From contig JBBHKE010001628.1 of assembly GCA_037447655.1 (NCBI GenBank), positions 124,001 through 188,000 of the forward strand: a stretch of 64,000 nt of DNA, written 5' to 3'. The DNA comes from Zygnema cylindricum. Taxonomy: Eukaryota; Streptophyta; Zygnematophyceae; Zygnematales; Zygnemataceae. Under the pieces are notes generated by a model. That model made no database searches, was not told where the DNA came from, and saw only the letters and a list, made by a program, of their open reading frames with translations. The position numbers and the translations under genes were made by a program. The stretch's first letter is position 1. Each line of letters opens with the position of its first letter. This document shows positions 33,553-44,892 of the stretch, piece by piece.

Positions 33553-33730
33553 AAAGTTGACCTTTTGTACACAAGCTCTCTGGGAGAGAGGGTCCTATCT
33601 ACTAATTTTTCTAAGTCCTACCTCTCTCACAGACTCTATCTAATGATGTACCGAGCCAATCATATTGCACTTCCGTACACAAAAGTACAGTTGCCGGTGT
33701 ACTTTCTGTACGGACATTGTACGATATGGC
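33553..33730 (-). promoter_or_regulatory. Predicted promoter in element B 5' LTR
   Basis: In element orientation: GTAC cluster (33730-33672, five GTAC words), CCAAT box in inverse form (agccaatc, 33654-33661), CT-rich run (33605-33578) and TATA-like TGTACAAAA (33571-33563). Element D (52855-53030) and element A show the same layout. Confidence 0.45.
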
Positions 33731-34109
33731 CTTAAAGTCGACACATGTCATATCCGGATTCGGTGCCGTAATCCCCGGAGATACCGCGATCCAACGTAAT
33801 TTCGCCACGTGTCATCCGATGTGGCGATGACCATAAACCGCCGAGAATCTCTTCCGCGATCTCGGCTTTCTTCCCGGCCGTCCGATTGAATGCAGATTTC
33901 AATCGGAGCCGTCATAAATACTTGCGCGGTATTTGTTTCGTTAAAGAAACAAATGCGCGGTACTCGTTTCTTATACATACCGTAATAAGCACTTTTACAT
34001 TACTGGATCTATGTATCCCGTAAACAGTTTCAGTTAAATGAATTATCATACGTGGAAATGTTTAAATAAATATCAAATCATATAGTACCTAACACTATCT
34101 CTAGACTTA

Positions 34110-34176
34110 ACGGATAAGGCTACCGGCTACCGGCTGTTTACAGACCGACAGGTACCAGGCTTAAATCCTGGGTGCA
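34110..34176 (+). other. tRNA-like A/B-box module in LTR (element B, 5')
   Basis: Same as in the 3' LTR: CGGATAAGGC (34111) and B-box-like GGCTTAAATCC (34158-34168), antisense to the element. Confidence 0.5.
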
Positions 34177-34405
34177 ACATATATCTTTTTAGTAAATAAA
34201 CCCCTAATGGTAAATAAACTAATATATTTCCCGTAAACCTCTGGATAGCCTAGGTAGCCATGGCTCTAGCTTCCTCTCCAATTTCTCAGTGACTGCGACA
34301 AGTGTGAGAGTTGGAGAGAGAAGTTAGAGACAGACTGCCTCGGCTTCTTTCTATAATTCTATTTAGACCTAGAAAACACTTAAAAACTGACCATCTATTT
34401 CTACA

Positions 34406-35012
34406 TGACCATAGAAATTGTTGTCGTTTTTGCCATTGTTTTTACTATCGTCTTTTCGACTTTTTCCCAATCACGGTTGTTGATACTATTGTCAACAATA
34501 TTGGTTGCATTGTTGTCAAGCTATCAAATATCTGTACTCTTTCATATTATATTTTTTGAGAAAATAAATATAGTTTGGGCTCAAATATTTTCTTTTATTT
34601 TTGAATTTATATCTATGATTATTGCTTGCTGCGAAGTTGTTTTTAATGCGACCCCATGCATTACCATATCGTGGTTTTAATAAAGATTTTTTATTTGCTT
34701 GTTTAATGAAAAGTATAAGACATCATTAAAAAAATGTACAAATAGAACATGCGAATGGAAATAGTTGTTTTAACAATAGTAAAAAAAACAAGCAATATTA
34801 GTGGACCTTAAACAAATAGCAACTCGGTTCTCTCTTTTTGAAAATATCTCTCAATTCACCAAACACCTCCTTGAAAAATGCCAGTTTTAAAGGGTACTAC
34901 AAACGAGCATCGAAAAAGGAACAATTCTTCACAGGATAAACAAAATAAATACTTAGAAAACCATTAGGAACTTTCAATGAATAGGACAGATGTCGAACAT
35001 TTTCAAAAATCC
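34406..35012 (+). repeat. Tandem duplication, copy A (right part)
   Basis: Starts with the right TSD copy tgacc (34406-34410), then continues the duplication split by element B. It matches 37440-37715 (ttgtcgtttttgccattgtttt; ctctcaattcaccaaac; ggaactttcaatgaa.aggacagat), with extra sequence at ~34500-34840 absent from copy B. Confidence 0.55.
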
Positions 35013-35039
35013 TTGTAGGCGTGTGGCCGCCTATGCCAC

Positions 35040-35085
35040 CCTCGAACCGAGCCTCGCACCGAGCCTCGCACCGAACCTCGCATGG
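35040..35085. repeat. 12-bp tandem repeat (gcctcgcaccga)
   Basis: Three to four units of g(a)cctcgcaccga in a row, in a GC-rich patch between the two gene copies. Confidence 0.6.
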
Positions 35086-35401
35086 ACCGGGGATTATCGA
35101 TTCGCATGGGCGGCTTCCCACCCCTATTGCGATAAAGCATACCGCGTGTCCTCCCTTGCCCATAATCTAGAATGGACAGTTACGTTTCTATGTACTCGCC
35201 GTCTGTCCACACTAGTTACGAATCCAATTCTTCTACCGTCGTTTATACACATCCTTGCTTTCAGAATCTTGGAATCTGCTTCGAAACCCTAAAAGCTGCA
35301 AGTCTTGTTGTCTCAACTATTTTTGGACTGCTTCCTTTCTTCTGCAAACTAGAATTTTCGCCATTGTTGTCGATCCTACGTCTTCCATTTGTTATTGCTA
35401 A

Positions 35402-36580
35402 AAGCAAAAACAGATTAGAATGGGAGCAGTTGATAGCGTTGACTTTGTAGAAATATGTCCTCTTCCCCTTCTGTCAGAGATATTTTTCCAAGCTTCGTAC
35501 GGAGGGCAAATTAAAACTCTCTTTTTGTTTTCAACTCTGTCAACTAAGTCTGTTGAAGTAGTAAGACGAGTTCGTTCTTTGAATCTAACTAAGTTCCGAC
35601 TTAAAAATTTCGATCTAGAAGAATATGAGATCCTTTTAGCTCATGCAGTCGAACTCACACCGAATATTGAAGAAATAACATTTGGTAGACTAGTTGGCCC
35701 TAATAAAACTGTCCTTTTATACTGGTCAAAAATTGTTAGCACCAAACTAGTCACGTTAAATGCACGAGATTTCGATTTCACGACAACCAGGATGAATGCT
35801 TTAAAGAAATTTAAGAATTTGAGACGTTTATCTTTCTACTATTGTTCGATTGATGTATCACAATCCACTTTTATCGATACAGTTGAAGAGTTTTCTTTTC
35901 GTATGGTAGTCTTTTTCCCCAACGAATTTGGAATTTATACTCCAAAAAATTCCTCGGCTTCGAGTTCTCCACTATGAGGATAGTTACGGTTATTCCTTCA
36001 GTATCAAGTCACAGTCCTTGACCTCACTAACCATCAAATCAACGGCAAATACTATCGATATTGATACACCTAATCTTTTGGCACTAGATTTACATTGTCT
36101 GTCGGCAAACATTACTTTTTGCAAAGTCAAAAACTTGCTTAGTATGAGACACTCGAGTTCAGAGGAGCCGCCGATTGTTACTATGGAGAATCCTTTGCCT
36201 TCGCGACTTATAGATCTTTGTTTCTTTGATTCTCCAAGCAATACTTCGAGAGTCTTATAAGAAGCAGTTCTGCCAACTTAAATTCCGTAACAATTACAAA
36301 CTTTTGTACTACCTACCCTCCTTGTCCACTACCACATGTGCAACTCTTGCGTTTCTCAAAAATTTCCATGGCGGTGGAGTCAATCAAGCGCATACAACCT
36401 TGGTTGAAAGCTTGTCCTACTTTGAAGGAAGTGGACCTCAATTTTGGCTATGATTTTGAAAATACCTTAGATGTTGGAATCACCATCGAGTTGATGGAGG
36501 TGGTGACGATGATGCAATATTTGTATCCGACGGTCAAGTTCAATCTCACGGGGTTGTGTTTTGTATGGATATTGACATAA
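35402..36580 (+). pseudogene. LRR/F-box-like gene copy B, frameshifted
   Basis: Three frames join into one protein-like run. 35402-~35935 begins with an F-box-like L-P-L-L-S-E-I-F and has LRR-like wording (RVRSLNLTKFRLKNFDLEEY, LTPNIEEITF, LRRLSFYYCSID). ~35928-36235 holds IPRLRVLHYEDSYGYS and IDIDTPNLLALDLHCLSANI. 36236-36570 has FESLIRSSSANLNSVTITNF, then WLKACPTLKEVDLNFGYDF and ends PTVKFNLTG. The shifts lie near 35930 and 36238. F-box/LRR proteins serve as substrate adaptors of SCF ubiquitin ligases, but the F-box match is weak. The start is not fixed; an ATG lies at 35420. Confidence 0.5.
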
Positions 36581-37715
36581 TATCGTCAAGGAAGGTTGCA
36601 GTACGGTTATGGTATTTCCCAATGTGGCCTGAAATACTTGTTAACCATTTTGTAATATGCATTTTTTTCCTCAAATTTTTTTCGTTGGTTCTTATGTTTT
36701 ATTTTAGCCAGTTTGTCTTTTCTGCGTCGCTTATTATAAATTGTAAAGACCTGCAATTTTAACTGATAAAAAAGTTCTTCTTTGTATAACAATGATGCAA
36801 CTTTTCACATTTTTTCATTTTTTTTCATAATTGTTTGTTCACATTCTTACATTGGTATAGTTTTGTCCATCAATGAATTTGTTTAAAGATGTGAAGTTTG
36901 AAAAATCTGCATTTGTTAGTTCGTCTCTTTTTTATTTTTTTCGATTTTGGGAATATTTTACTGGAATTTTGTCAGATATTATTTTTTCTCCATACTATAT
37001 ACAATTGACGTTTAAATAAATGTTCTTTTATTTCAGAATAAATCCGTGAAGTTACAATATTAAAACTAAATACTTAAGAAAGACTTAGAATAGATGGTGT
37101 TTCATTGGTACTGTCTTTATGTCCGTAAATACATAGATGTTTCTAAAAAATATGTTGTAATATTCAGCCACAAAATCTATACATCTCAAATGATAATCCA
37201 TAATGAATCCATGACCGTCAACAATATGTGTTTGTACACCATAGCTCTTAGACTCGTAGCAATACAAAAAAAGAACCGGATTATTGGTATTGACCTCATT
37301 TCTAAGATTCTAAACACCACAATTTGATGGACAAAATGTTGCCGCATTCTCACATACATGACTTGATGCCGAACATGGTTCTGTGCCCTACACTCTTTTA
37401 ATCTAATCATGCTTAATATGGTAAAACTCTAATTCCAGGTGACCTTGTTGAGGCTATAGATCTTATTATCGTTTCTGCCATTGTTTTCATGGTCTTCTTG
37501 ACTTTTCCCCAATCATGGTTTCCCAACTCGCTTTTTGTTTTTGAGAATCTCTCCCAATTCACCAAACAATTCCTTTCATGTGTCATTTTTTAAGGGTACT
37601 AGAAGCACGCAACAAGGAACAACTTTACACAGGAAAAGAGAAGATACTTTAAAAACCATAAGGAACTGTCAACGAACAGGACAGATACCAGAAATTTTCA
37701 AAAACTCAAGAAACA
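36310..37715 (+). repeat. Tandem duplication, copy B
   Basis: Paralogous to 26836-27919 plus 34406-35012. At 37436 it has the uninterrupted site (ggtgaccttgttgaggctatag) matching the two flanks of element B in copy A. Confidence 0.6.
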
Positions 37716-38765
37716 GATGACGATTAAAAAGGTTGACAGCGATTAACAGTCACATGGTGATCCACGAAAACCATTCACCCTAAGGCAGCAAAGAAACACT
37801 ATACCCATAGAAACAGTATACACTTATCATGGTATGAAATCAGCACAGTTCTACCAAAATAGTTTACAGCATTCATGATAGCTTTCCGTTTTGATAAAAA
37901 CCGAATGCTTTTGTCACTTCCTTGCACTTTCAAATGGTTTACTTTACACTTGAATATTTTCGACCGGTCCAATTTCCTCCACCAGGAATAAATAAAAGAA
38001 AAAATATTAAGTTTAGATGCAACTATTTTCCACAATTAGCGAGGAACCTGACATGTCTATCGTGGTTTTATGTCGATATCGGTTAATTTACTATGGACAG
38101 AAAATGTCACAAAAGTGCCTAAAACAATATCGAGACTTAGAGCAAAAAAAAAATAACACGACAGAGCAGATTTTCAAAATGTCTATATACTGCTTTAGGG
38201 TTTTCTGAATACTGCCGAACCTGATTTTCCTTTGAAAAATAACATGTGAAGGAAGACCACAAGTTAGGGTATAAATTTCATTGGCCAAAAAACTGACCCC
38301 AAAAAAGGCTCTGGTACAGTAATGTCACTCGAGGCTTCGTTTGTTTCTTCCTTCTCCTTTTTATTTTCTTTGCCAAACAATATTTCCTCCAGAACCTTCA
38401 AATCGACCACCTAATCTACTCTAATTTAGTCTAATAAGGGAGTTAAGAGCCTGGAAGGGCTTTAGGGAGGTCCGTGACAGAACAAGGATTGGAATGATGA
38501 GTGAAGGAAACCATAACCTACACAAGACAAAAAAAACATATTATCAGTTTTATTTTTTAAGTAACAAGAGACAAAAAACAATCACCAAAACCATAACCTA
38601 CAAAAGATAACGAGAATACAAGTTATATTTTGGTAAACGATAAAAAAGGAACAACAAAATTTGACGACAGAACAGGACTGCATTTGACTGATTTCACCAA
38701 AACAGGATAGTACCAAACTCGAAAGAAACGATTAAGTTAAAAACCGAAAAAAATCCTCTTTTTCG
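37716..38765. other. Intergenic, nothing recognised
   Basis: A doubled 'aaaccataacctacanaaga' block (38506 and 38586) is present. No gene that I can support. Confidence 0.4.
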
Positions 38766-38775
38766 NNNNNNNNNN
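38766..38775. other. Assembly gap (10 N)
   Basis: Ten unresolved bases just before gypsy-derived sequence. Confidence 0.99.
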
Positions 38776-39450
38776 AAGGACAAGGAGTTGTACGTGAAAA
38801 AGGAGAGGATACCCGATGCAGAAGGAGAGGATACCCGTTGCAGAATCACACGCTAATTACGTCGGTTACAACCGTAGGTAGTACGGAGGGGAGGAAGATC
38901 CTCAGTGCGAGAGTTGGGAGCCAGTGGATCAAGAAACCCTTGACGTTTAACCTTCCCATTATAAAATAAATACAACAATACACCGATGATGTGAGTCACT
39001 TCTACTTTTACACCGATGATGCGAGTCACTTCTACTTCTACATCGTGCTCATCAGTAGTGTCTTTCGAAAGCTGTATGTTTCATTGATCATTTGTGAGAG
39101 CTTCTTGCTTGTACTAATTCTGTGATGACTACTCGTGCTACATCTTCATCTTCACTGAGCGTAGTAGCCACATTTTCATCTTCACTGAGTGTAGTAGCCA
39201 CATAACAACATAAATAAAATATTACCCTTCCAATTTGCAGTTCCCAAAGAACTAGGTGACCGAGGGTTGAGAGCGTGACTCCTAGAAGGAGGGGAGGCAT
39301 GATGGATGCCAACATTGGCTGCATTAATCGCACACTAAGACGTTGCCCATAGGAGAGGAAGACGTAGCCCATAGGAGAGGAAAAAGTGCATGTTGAGGAA
39401 CAGGAAAGAGGGTCGAAAAAGTAAGTTAGGTGGAAAGTGTGTTCGTCTTC
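38776..39450 (-). repeat. Probable gypsy 3' end/LTR region with short repeats
   Basis: Lies downstream (minus sense) of the gypsy integrase. It has doubled short units: aggagaggatacccg (38800/38824), acaccgatgatgngagtcacttctac (38980/39010) and catc/ttcactgagngtagtagccaca (39150/39178). LTR ends not resolved. Confidence 0.35.
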
Positions 39451-39453
39451 CAA

Positions 39454-40430
39454 TCACAAAAGATAGCAAGGGGCTACATTGATTTGATTCTCTTTGATTT
39501 TCCGGCCATCTTTTCCCTCCAAGGTAATGACTAATTTGTTAGAAACATCCACCACTCTCAAAATTTTCTTTGAACAGAAATATCCAGCGTGTCTTTTTTT
39601 TATGTTGCATCCTATACACAAACTCCTTGGGCATAAATTATCGTTGCCGCGGGACATAATTCGCGCTCCGAAGTTTGGAATACCATAGCTGATCTTGGTG
39701 CTCAGCTTTTTGTAAGTTCCCCATGGCGAGTGGTATTTCCTGGTGAAATGCATTGCCTCTATCGACAATCATTTTCTCGACTGTCCCCTTGTTATCCATC
39801 TCCAAAAAGACAACTGCTTGGGCAGAGGCAGCGTCGCGTAGGATGGGATGTCCTCCAAACAAGACAAAATAAGGACTATAGGAATGGAGGGAAGCCTGCT
39901 TGCTGAATATGTACCCCATGGCAATCCAAGGAACCCTTTTGTACCACTCCCCCAAATCTTCTCCAACAACATTTTTTCGCACTGACCGCTTCACTTTCTG
40001 TATGCACCTTTTGCCTAACGATCGGCTTGGGGGTGGTCACGGTTGGTCAGCTGGTGGTGAATAAAGCACAATTTCAAGATGTTGGCAAATTTTCCGCCAA
40101 ACTTTGAGCCGTGGTTAGTCATGATTTTTGTCGGTGCCCCGAATTCGGAAAACACTCTTTGCACGAATGCGTCTACAATATATTTGGACTAATTCTGGGG
40201 TAGAACCACCAATTCTCTCCATTTTGAAAAATGTTTTATCATGACCAATACAAAGCGGTTCCCTTTTGTGTTGGTTGGGAGAGGTCCCAAAATGTCCAGC
40301 GACCATCGATAAAACATTACCCTGATTGGAATAGAATGTAGCTCGGTCTCTCCCTTTTTGCAAAGGTAGCGTTCAGTCGGTCACAAGGAGGGCAAGTTTG
40401 TACAATTCAGTTGACTTGGTCAAAATAAGC
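39454..40430 (-). pseudogene. Ty3/gypsy integrase, decayed
   Basis: Minus-strand pieces read as integrase: LDILGPLPTNTKGNRFVLVM (first catalytic Asp), FSEFGAPTKIMTNHG (second Asp replaced by Asn), and a HPQAD block after which the third catalytic residue is lost. The C-terminal part follows: WYKRVPWIAMGYIFSKQASL and SYSPYFVLFGGHPIL (typical of plant gypsy integrases). Stops at ~40190 and 40016 and frame changes break it. The remaining downstream frame (39454-39768) resembles the chromatin-proximal tail only loosely. Confidence 0.65.
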
Positions 40431-40790
40431 GAAAAAAAAGAGTTTCTCTGTCTTCTGGGGGAGGATCACTTTTTTTGTTGAATCTGCCCATCTTTGAATA
40501 AGGATGCCCTTTTCCCACTCATATGTCGCCATGCGTGTTTGCACACATGATAATTGAGCTTCAGATAAATAGCGAAGAGGGGAACATTGCTGGAGGGACT
40601 TGAGAGAACCGGGAGGATCACCTTCCTTGTCGAATTTGCCTATATTCGAATAAGGATGCCCCGTTCCCACTCATATGTCGCCATGCGTGTTTGCACACAT
40701 GATAATTGAGCTCCAGATAAATAGCGAAGAGGGGAACTTTGCTGGAAGGACTGGAGAGAACCGGGTCGTTAGAAATATCCTTACATCTGG
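40430..40790. repeat. ~160-bp tandem duplication next to gypsy integrase
   Basis: ggaggatcac..ttgtngaat.tgcc..atattcgaataaggatgcc...gaggggaac.ttgctgga occurs at ~40460-40610 and ~40616-40760 with a few differences. The translated frame (minus) belongs to the part of gypsy pol upstream of integrase. Confidence 0.6.
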
Positions 40791-40984
40791 CCCCTATTGT
40801 GCCTACCCCTCCACATCTGCAAGAAAAGTAGACAGTTCTCCCCCATATTGGGGAAGCCAAATAAAGGTAGAGGAGGCCCGAATAAGTCCCAAACTAATAT
40901 ATGGATCCTCATCATGCCGGGCCCAAGTAGAATCTCGAGTGGAACAGTCCCGGTTTCAATTCAGTACATCAACATTTCCGTGGA

Positions 40985-42218
40985 TTGGCGTAATTTAACG
41001 TTGCCAACCATTGGTGTACAAACCGCCGTACGGTTGGTGTAATATAAAGTTGTCAACCAAAAATAAAATAAACCAGATGCGCACGCATAGCAACGTGCGC
41101 TAAAAAAAGGGGATAAATTTGACACGTAAATTAGTTTAACATGTACGGATATTTAAATTTCGCGACGGCGTACAATTTCTAATATTTTGTACGGACATTT
41201 ATATTAATGTATATAATCATACGGAGAATATTCTATTTTTGTTGTTCCCAAAATAGCATTAAGCCGAAATTCGAATACACCTTTTAAAAATAAATCAAAT
41301 TGTTAATCATCATCAATTACTGTAAATTTCTTCAAAACTATTTAAACTTTGACACTAATTACGATTCGCGGTGTAAATTGCCATGGAACCGTCCACTGTA
41401 TGGACCGTCGTACCACTGGCGTAATGTAACGTTGCCAACCGTCGTTGTACAGATCATCATACCTTTGGCTTAATGTGAAGTTGCCAACCGTTGCACTACA
41501 GACTGCCGTATTATTGACGTAATGTGACCTTGCCAACTGTTGCACCACAGACCGTCGTACCGTTAAACTCTATGAACGACTACATGGAATCATACGGGAC
41601 CATCCAAGGAAAAGGTACGAATGTTCACTTTTTGTAACGAGCATGAAAAACAAGCATAGAAAAAGGGCATGAAAAATAAGCATGAAAAAAGGGCATGAAA
41701 AACGGGTATAAAAAAATGGTATGACCATCGCGCATGATAAACCGAAAAGGGTACATGCCCGTGTGATGGACGTTGATGGCCAAATAGATGCTTCAAACTT
41801 CAATTGAAGAAATACGATATTGTTCAAGTGAGCTAAAAAAATCACTCTATGTTTATTGTTCCATGTAATTTTTGCTTGAACATGAACCAATAAAGTTAAT
41901 TAGTACATAGAATGCATGATGGTACGGAAATGAAATTTGGGTTTACCAATAAAAAGAGAGTTTATTGCTTTCCAGATGTTCATTGAATCATGTTATGCTT
42001 GATGGTGTATCATGTGTTGAGGTGAGTATGCCTATTTTGATTGAACAGAAATCGACAAGCACATAAACCACATGATGTTTTTACCTTTCGGAAATGCGTA
42101 TAGGAGTGGCATTTGGGCCCAAAGATGCTTCAACTTACTACCAAACCTGGCACAATATAACGTTGTCGTGCGTCCGTAGTACAGACCGGATACGGTTGAC
42201 ATAATTTGATGTTGCTGA
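40985..42218. repeat. Interrupted ~50-bp minisatellite
   Basis: Units of the form ggcgtaatgtaacgttgcc-aaccgt..gtacagaccgtcgta recur at 40985-41058, 41410-41565 (about three units) and 42142-42218. The gaps between are filled by other sequence, including a MITE end (attacgattcgcggtgta, 41361-41379) and a run of gcatgaaaaa repeats (41640-41720). Confidence 0.5.
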
Positions 42219-42353
42219 TGCAATTTTGTGTCCTCTATTAGACTACATAATTTAAAAAGCCTCTAGATACCTTTTAACTAACCCACTTTCAGTCACAATC
42301 ATTGCTGCCAAAGGCGAAAAATTGACACTATATCAACACCTCTACGTGGCTTC
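42219..42353 (-). repeat. Type-I LTR fragment (3' end)
   Basis: Minus strand ends ATAGAGGACACAAAATTGCA, close to the LTR end of elements A and E (ATG here mutated to ATA). It breaks at 42353 where another LTR begins. Flank gctga does not match the flank of element E, so it is probably not E's missing 3' LTR. Confidence 0.55.
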
Positions 42354-43237
42354 TGAAACTCTAAGACCTCCATAAGTCCTCAGATTGGATAGCTTCAAGA
42401 AGCCTCTAAGATAACCTTGACCCCTTTGTGTTTCATCAAGAAAAACTGCCACCTTGGCAGAAAAAAACTTTGACAACCTTCACCTCGTAAAGGCAAGACT
42501 CCCCTAAGTCAATAACAAAAAGAATCTCTGAATTTGCTCCCCTGAGCAGTAAGTTATGGAGGGTCAAAGTTGACCTTTTGTATAGAAGCTCTCTGGGAGA
42601 GAGGATCCTATCTCCTAATTTTTCCAAGTCCGATCTCTCTCACAGACTCTATCTACTGATGTACGGAACCAATCAGATTTCTCCTCCGTACGGAAAAGTA
42701 CAGCCGCCGGTGTACTTTATGTAATGAAATTGTACAACATGGCCTAAATGTCGACAAATGTCATATTCGGATTCGGTGCCGTCATCTTTGGAGATACCAC
42801 GATCCGATGTAATTTCGCCATGTGTCATCCGATGTGGCAATGACCACAAACCGCCGAAATCTTCTTCCGCGATCTCGGCGCTAATTGCAGCCGTCCGATT
42901 AAATTCACATTAGATCGTAGCCGTAATAAACACATGCGCGGTATTTGTTTCACTTACTAAATCAATGCGCGGTATTGATTTTTTATCCGTACCGCAATTT
43001 GTACTTTTACACTACCGGTTCTATGTATCCCGTAAATAATTATAGTTAAATGATTTATCCTATGTATTAATGTTTAATTAATTATCAAACCATATAGTAC
43101 GTAACACTACTTCAAGACTTAACGGCTAAGGTTACCGTCTATCGGCAGCTTGCCGTCCGGCAGGTACCAAGTTCAAATCCTGTGGCCGCCACATATCTTT
43201 CTACTTAATAAACCCCAAAAATATATTTCCAGTAAAC
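42354..43237 (-). repeat. Type-I LTR, 5'-truncated (element B type)
   Basis: Starts (3' end) tgaaactctaagacctccat, again 20 bases to the ATG, and aligns with the element B LTR through U5, TATA-like ttttgtata (42576-42584), GTAC cluster, CCAAT-type site (gaaccaatc, 42664) and the tRNA-like module. It stops before the last ~150 bases, where another LTR end (43238) begins. Confidence 0.65.
43115..43190 (+). other. tRNA-like A/B-box module in LTR
   Basis: A-box-like CGGCTAAGGTT (43122) and B-box-like AGTTCAAATCC (43170-43180), the best B box among the copies together with 60588. It is antisense to its LTR. Confidence 0.55.
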
Positions 43238-43432
43238 TGTAACTCTGAGACCTCCATAAGTCCTCAGAGTGGACAGCTTCCAAGAAGCCTCTAGGATAAT
43301 CCTGACCCCTTTGTGTTTAAGCAAAAATAACTGCCACCCTGGCAGACAAAAACGCTGACCAGGTAGACTGCCTCGACTTCTTTCTTATTTCTATTCAGAC
43401 CTAGAAAATACATTAAAAACCATTAATTTCTA
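43238..43432 (-). repeat. Type-I LTR with large internal deletion
   Basis: Both LTR ends remain (tgtaactctgagacctcc at 43238, atttctaca at 43432), but only ~195 bases lie between, so U3, promoter and tRNA-like module are gone. Confidence 0.6.
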
Positions 43433-43446
43433 CAATTAGATCTAAC

Positions 43447-44870
43447 TAGGTTTTCAAATTAAAACTGAATCGTGACAATACTATTGATCGGTATAAGCCA
43501 CGGTTAGTGGCCAAAGGATTTACTCACAAAGAGGGAATAGACTAAAAAGAAACCTTTGCTCCAGTCGTTACATTTCCCTCGGTCCGGATACTTCTTAGTC
43601 TGGCAGCTATAGTTACATGGAAGTACATCAGATGGATTTCAAAACTGCCTTCTTGCATGGAGAACTAGAGGAGGAGATCTTCATGCGACAGCCGGAAGGA
43701 TTCGTGGAACACGGAGAAGAAAGTAAGGTATGCCGGCTGATCAAATCTATCTATGGTTTGAAACAGGCACCCAAACAATGGAACAAGAAACTTGATGAGT
43801 TCCTTACTTGTCTAGGATACATTCGGATCAGTTCAGATCATTCAATTTATGTTTTTGAAGATGAGAAACGTGTCATCTTTATTGCAACTTACGTTGATGA
43901 TTTGCTTGCTATGAGTGAGTCAATGGATAAAATCAACAAACTAAAAGCAGATCTGAAGGGAAGATTTGAGATGAAAGACATGGGGGAGGCAAGATATATT
44001 TTTGGAATACAAGTAGAGAGAGAAAGAGAAAAGAGAATAATTAGACTAACTCAGAAAGAGGCTATTAGAAACATGTTGGAAAAATTTCAGATCGACAAAG
44101 CCAACAACTATACAACTCCCATGGATCTAAAGAAGGGAAGTGAGGGGAGTGAGAAAGGAGACATCATAATTCTAGATGATGAACTAGGTCCAGAAGAGAG
44201 GAAGCTTATGCAAACTATTCCACACAGACAGGTAGTGGGCAATCTGATTTATTTTATTAATTACACCAGACCGGATTTGGCAGCAGTTGTAGGAGTGCTA
44301 AGTATGAGTCAAAATGCTCCTACCAAAAGGGATTGGGAAATAACTAAGAGGATTATTAGATATCTCATAGGAACTAGGGAACTATGGTTGTATCTAGGTG
44401 GGGAAAATACTGACATCACCACTTGGAGTGATGCCAGCTATGGGGATGCTCCGATGGGAAGATGTACATCTGTGTTGTATGTGGGGAATGGTGCTTGTTG
44501 CTGGAGCACTAAGCAACAAAAGGTCATTGTTTAGTCCACCATGGAGGTTGAGTATATGGCATCTTGCTCAGTTGTGAAGGAATTGATGTGGGTCAAATCC
44601 TTGCTTGGTGAATTGAGGCATTTTAAGAGCGGAATTCAAAAAATATTATGTGATAATCAAGCAACAATTACAATTGCTGCTAATTGTAAACATCACTTTA
44701 AAGCAAAGAACATGGATATCACACTTAGGTTTGTCACGGAAAAGGAGGAGAACAAAATAATAAGTCTAGAATATAGACCAGACAGTGATCTGGTGGTAGA
44801 CATGATGACAAAGCTTGTGCCCTCTCCTAAATAAATTTTTTGCAGAGAAAAATGTCGACTTAAATTTAAA
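43447..44870 (+). pseudogene. RT and RNase H fragment of element F (plus strand)
   Basis: Runs from the RT N-terminus (VFKLKLN..., LVAKGFTHKEGID then a stop, [18 protein letters not shown]) through MDFKTAFLHGELEEEIFM, YVDDLLAMSES (catalytic motif intact), RNase H (TTWSDASYGDA) to VVDMMTK. Stops at ~43544 and ~44533 and a shift near 43612 break it. It is in opposite orientation to the LTR pieces on its left and to the surrounding elements. Confidence 0.75.
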
Positions 44871-44892
44871 AGCGACTAGAAAATAAAGGGAG

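Larger units (their letters stand above)
33339..34405 (-). repeat. 5' LTR of element B (1067 bp)
   Basis: Minus strand begins TGTAGAAATAG (34405) and ends GAGTTTCA (33339), followed by the primer site. The gag ATG is 20 bases from its end. Against the 3' LTR, differences are dense in the last ~320 bases (U5/R end) and rare in the first ~550 bases. Confidence 0.85.

Noticed and set aside
34897-35163. Cys/Arg/Glu-rich minus-strand ORF (88 residues)
   Set aside because: Product of a 12-bp tandem repeat; no other support.
35172-35450. ORF of 92 residues as the start of the LRR gene
   Set aside because: It is in another frame from the convincing LRR part and has no recognisable F-box; the protein-like run starts near 35402.
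39088-39453. A 121-residue minus-strand ORF as a gene
   Set aside because: It lies in the gypsy 3' region and is built partly from doubled short repeats (LSEDE.VATT); no domain.
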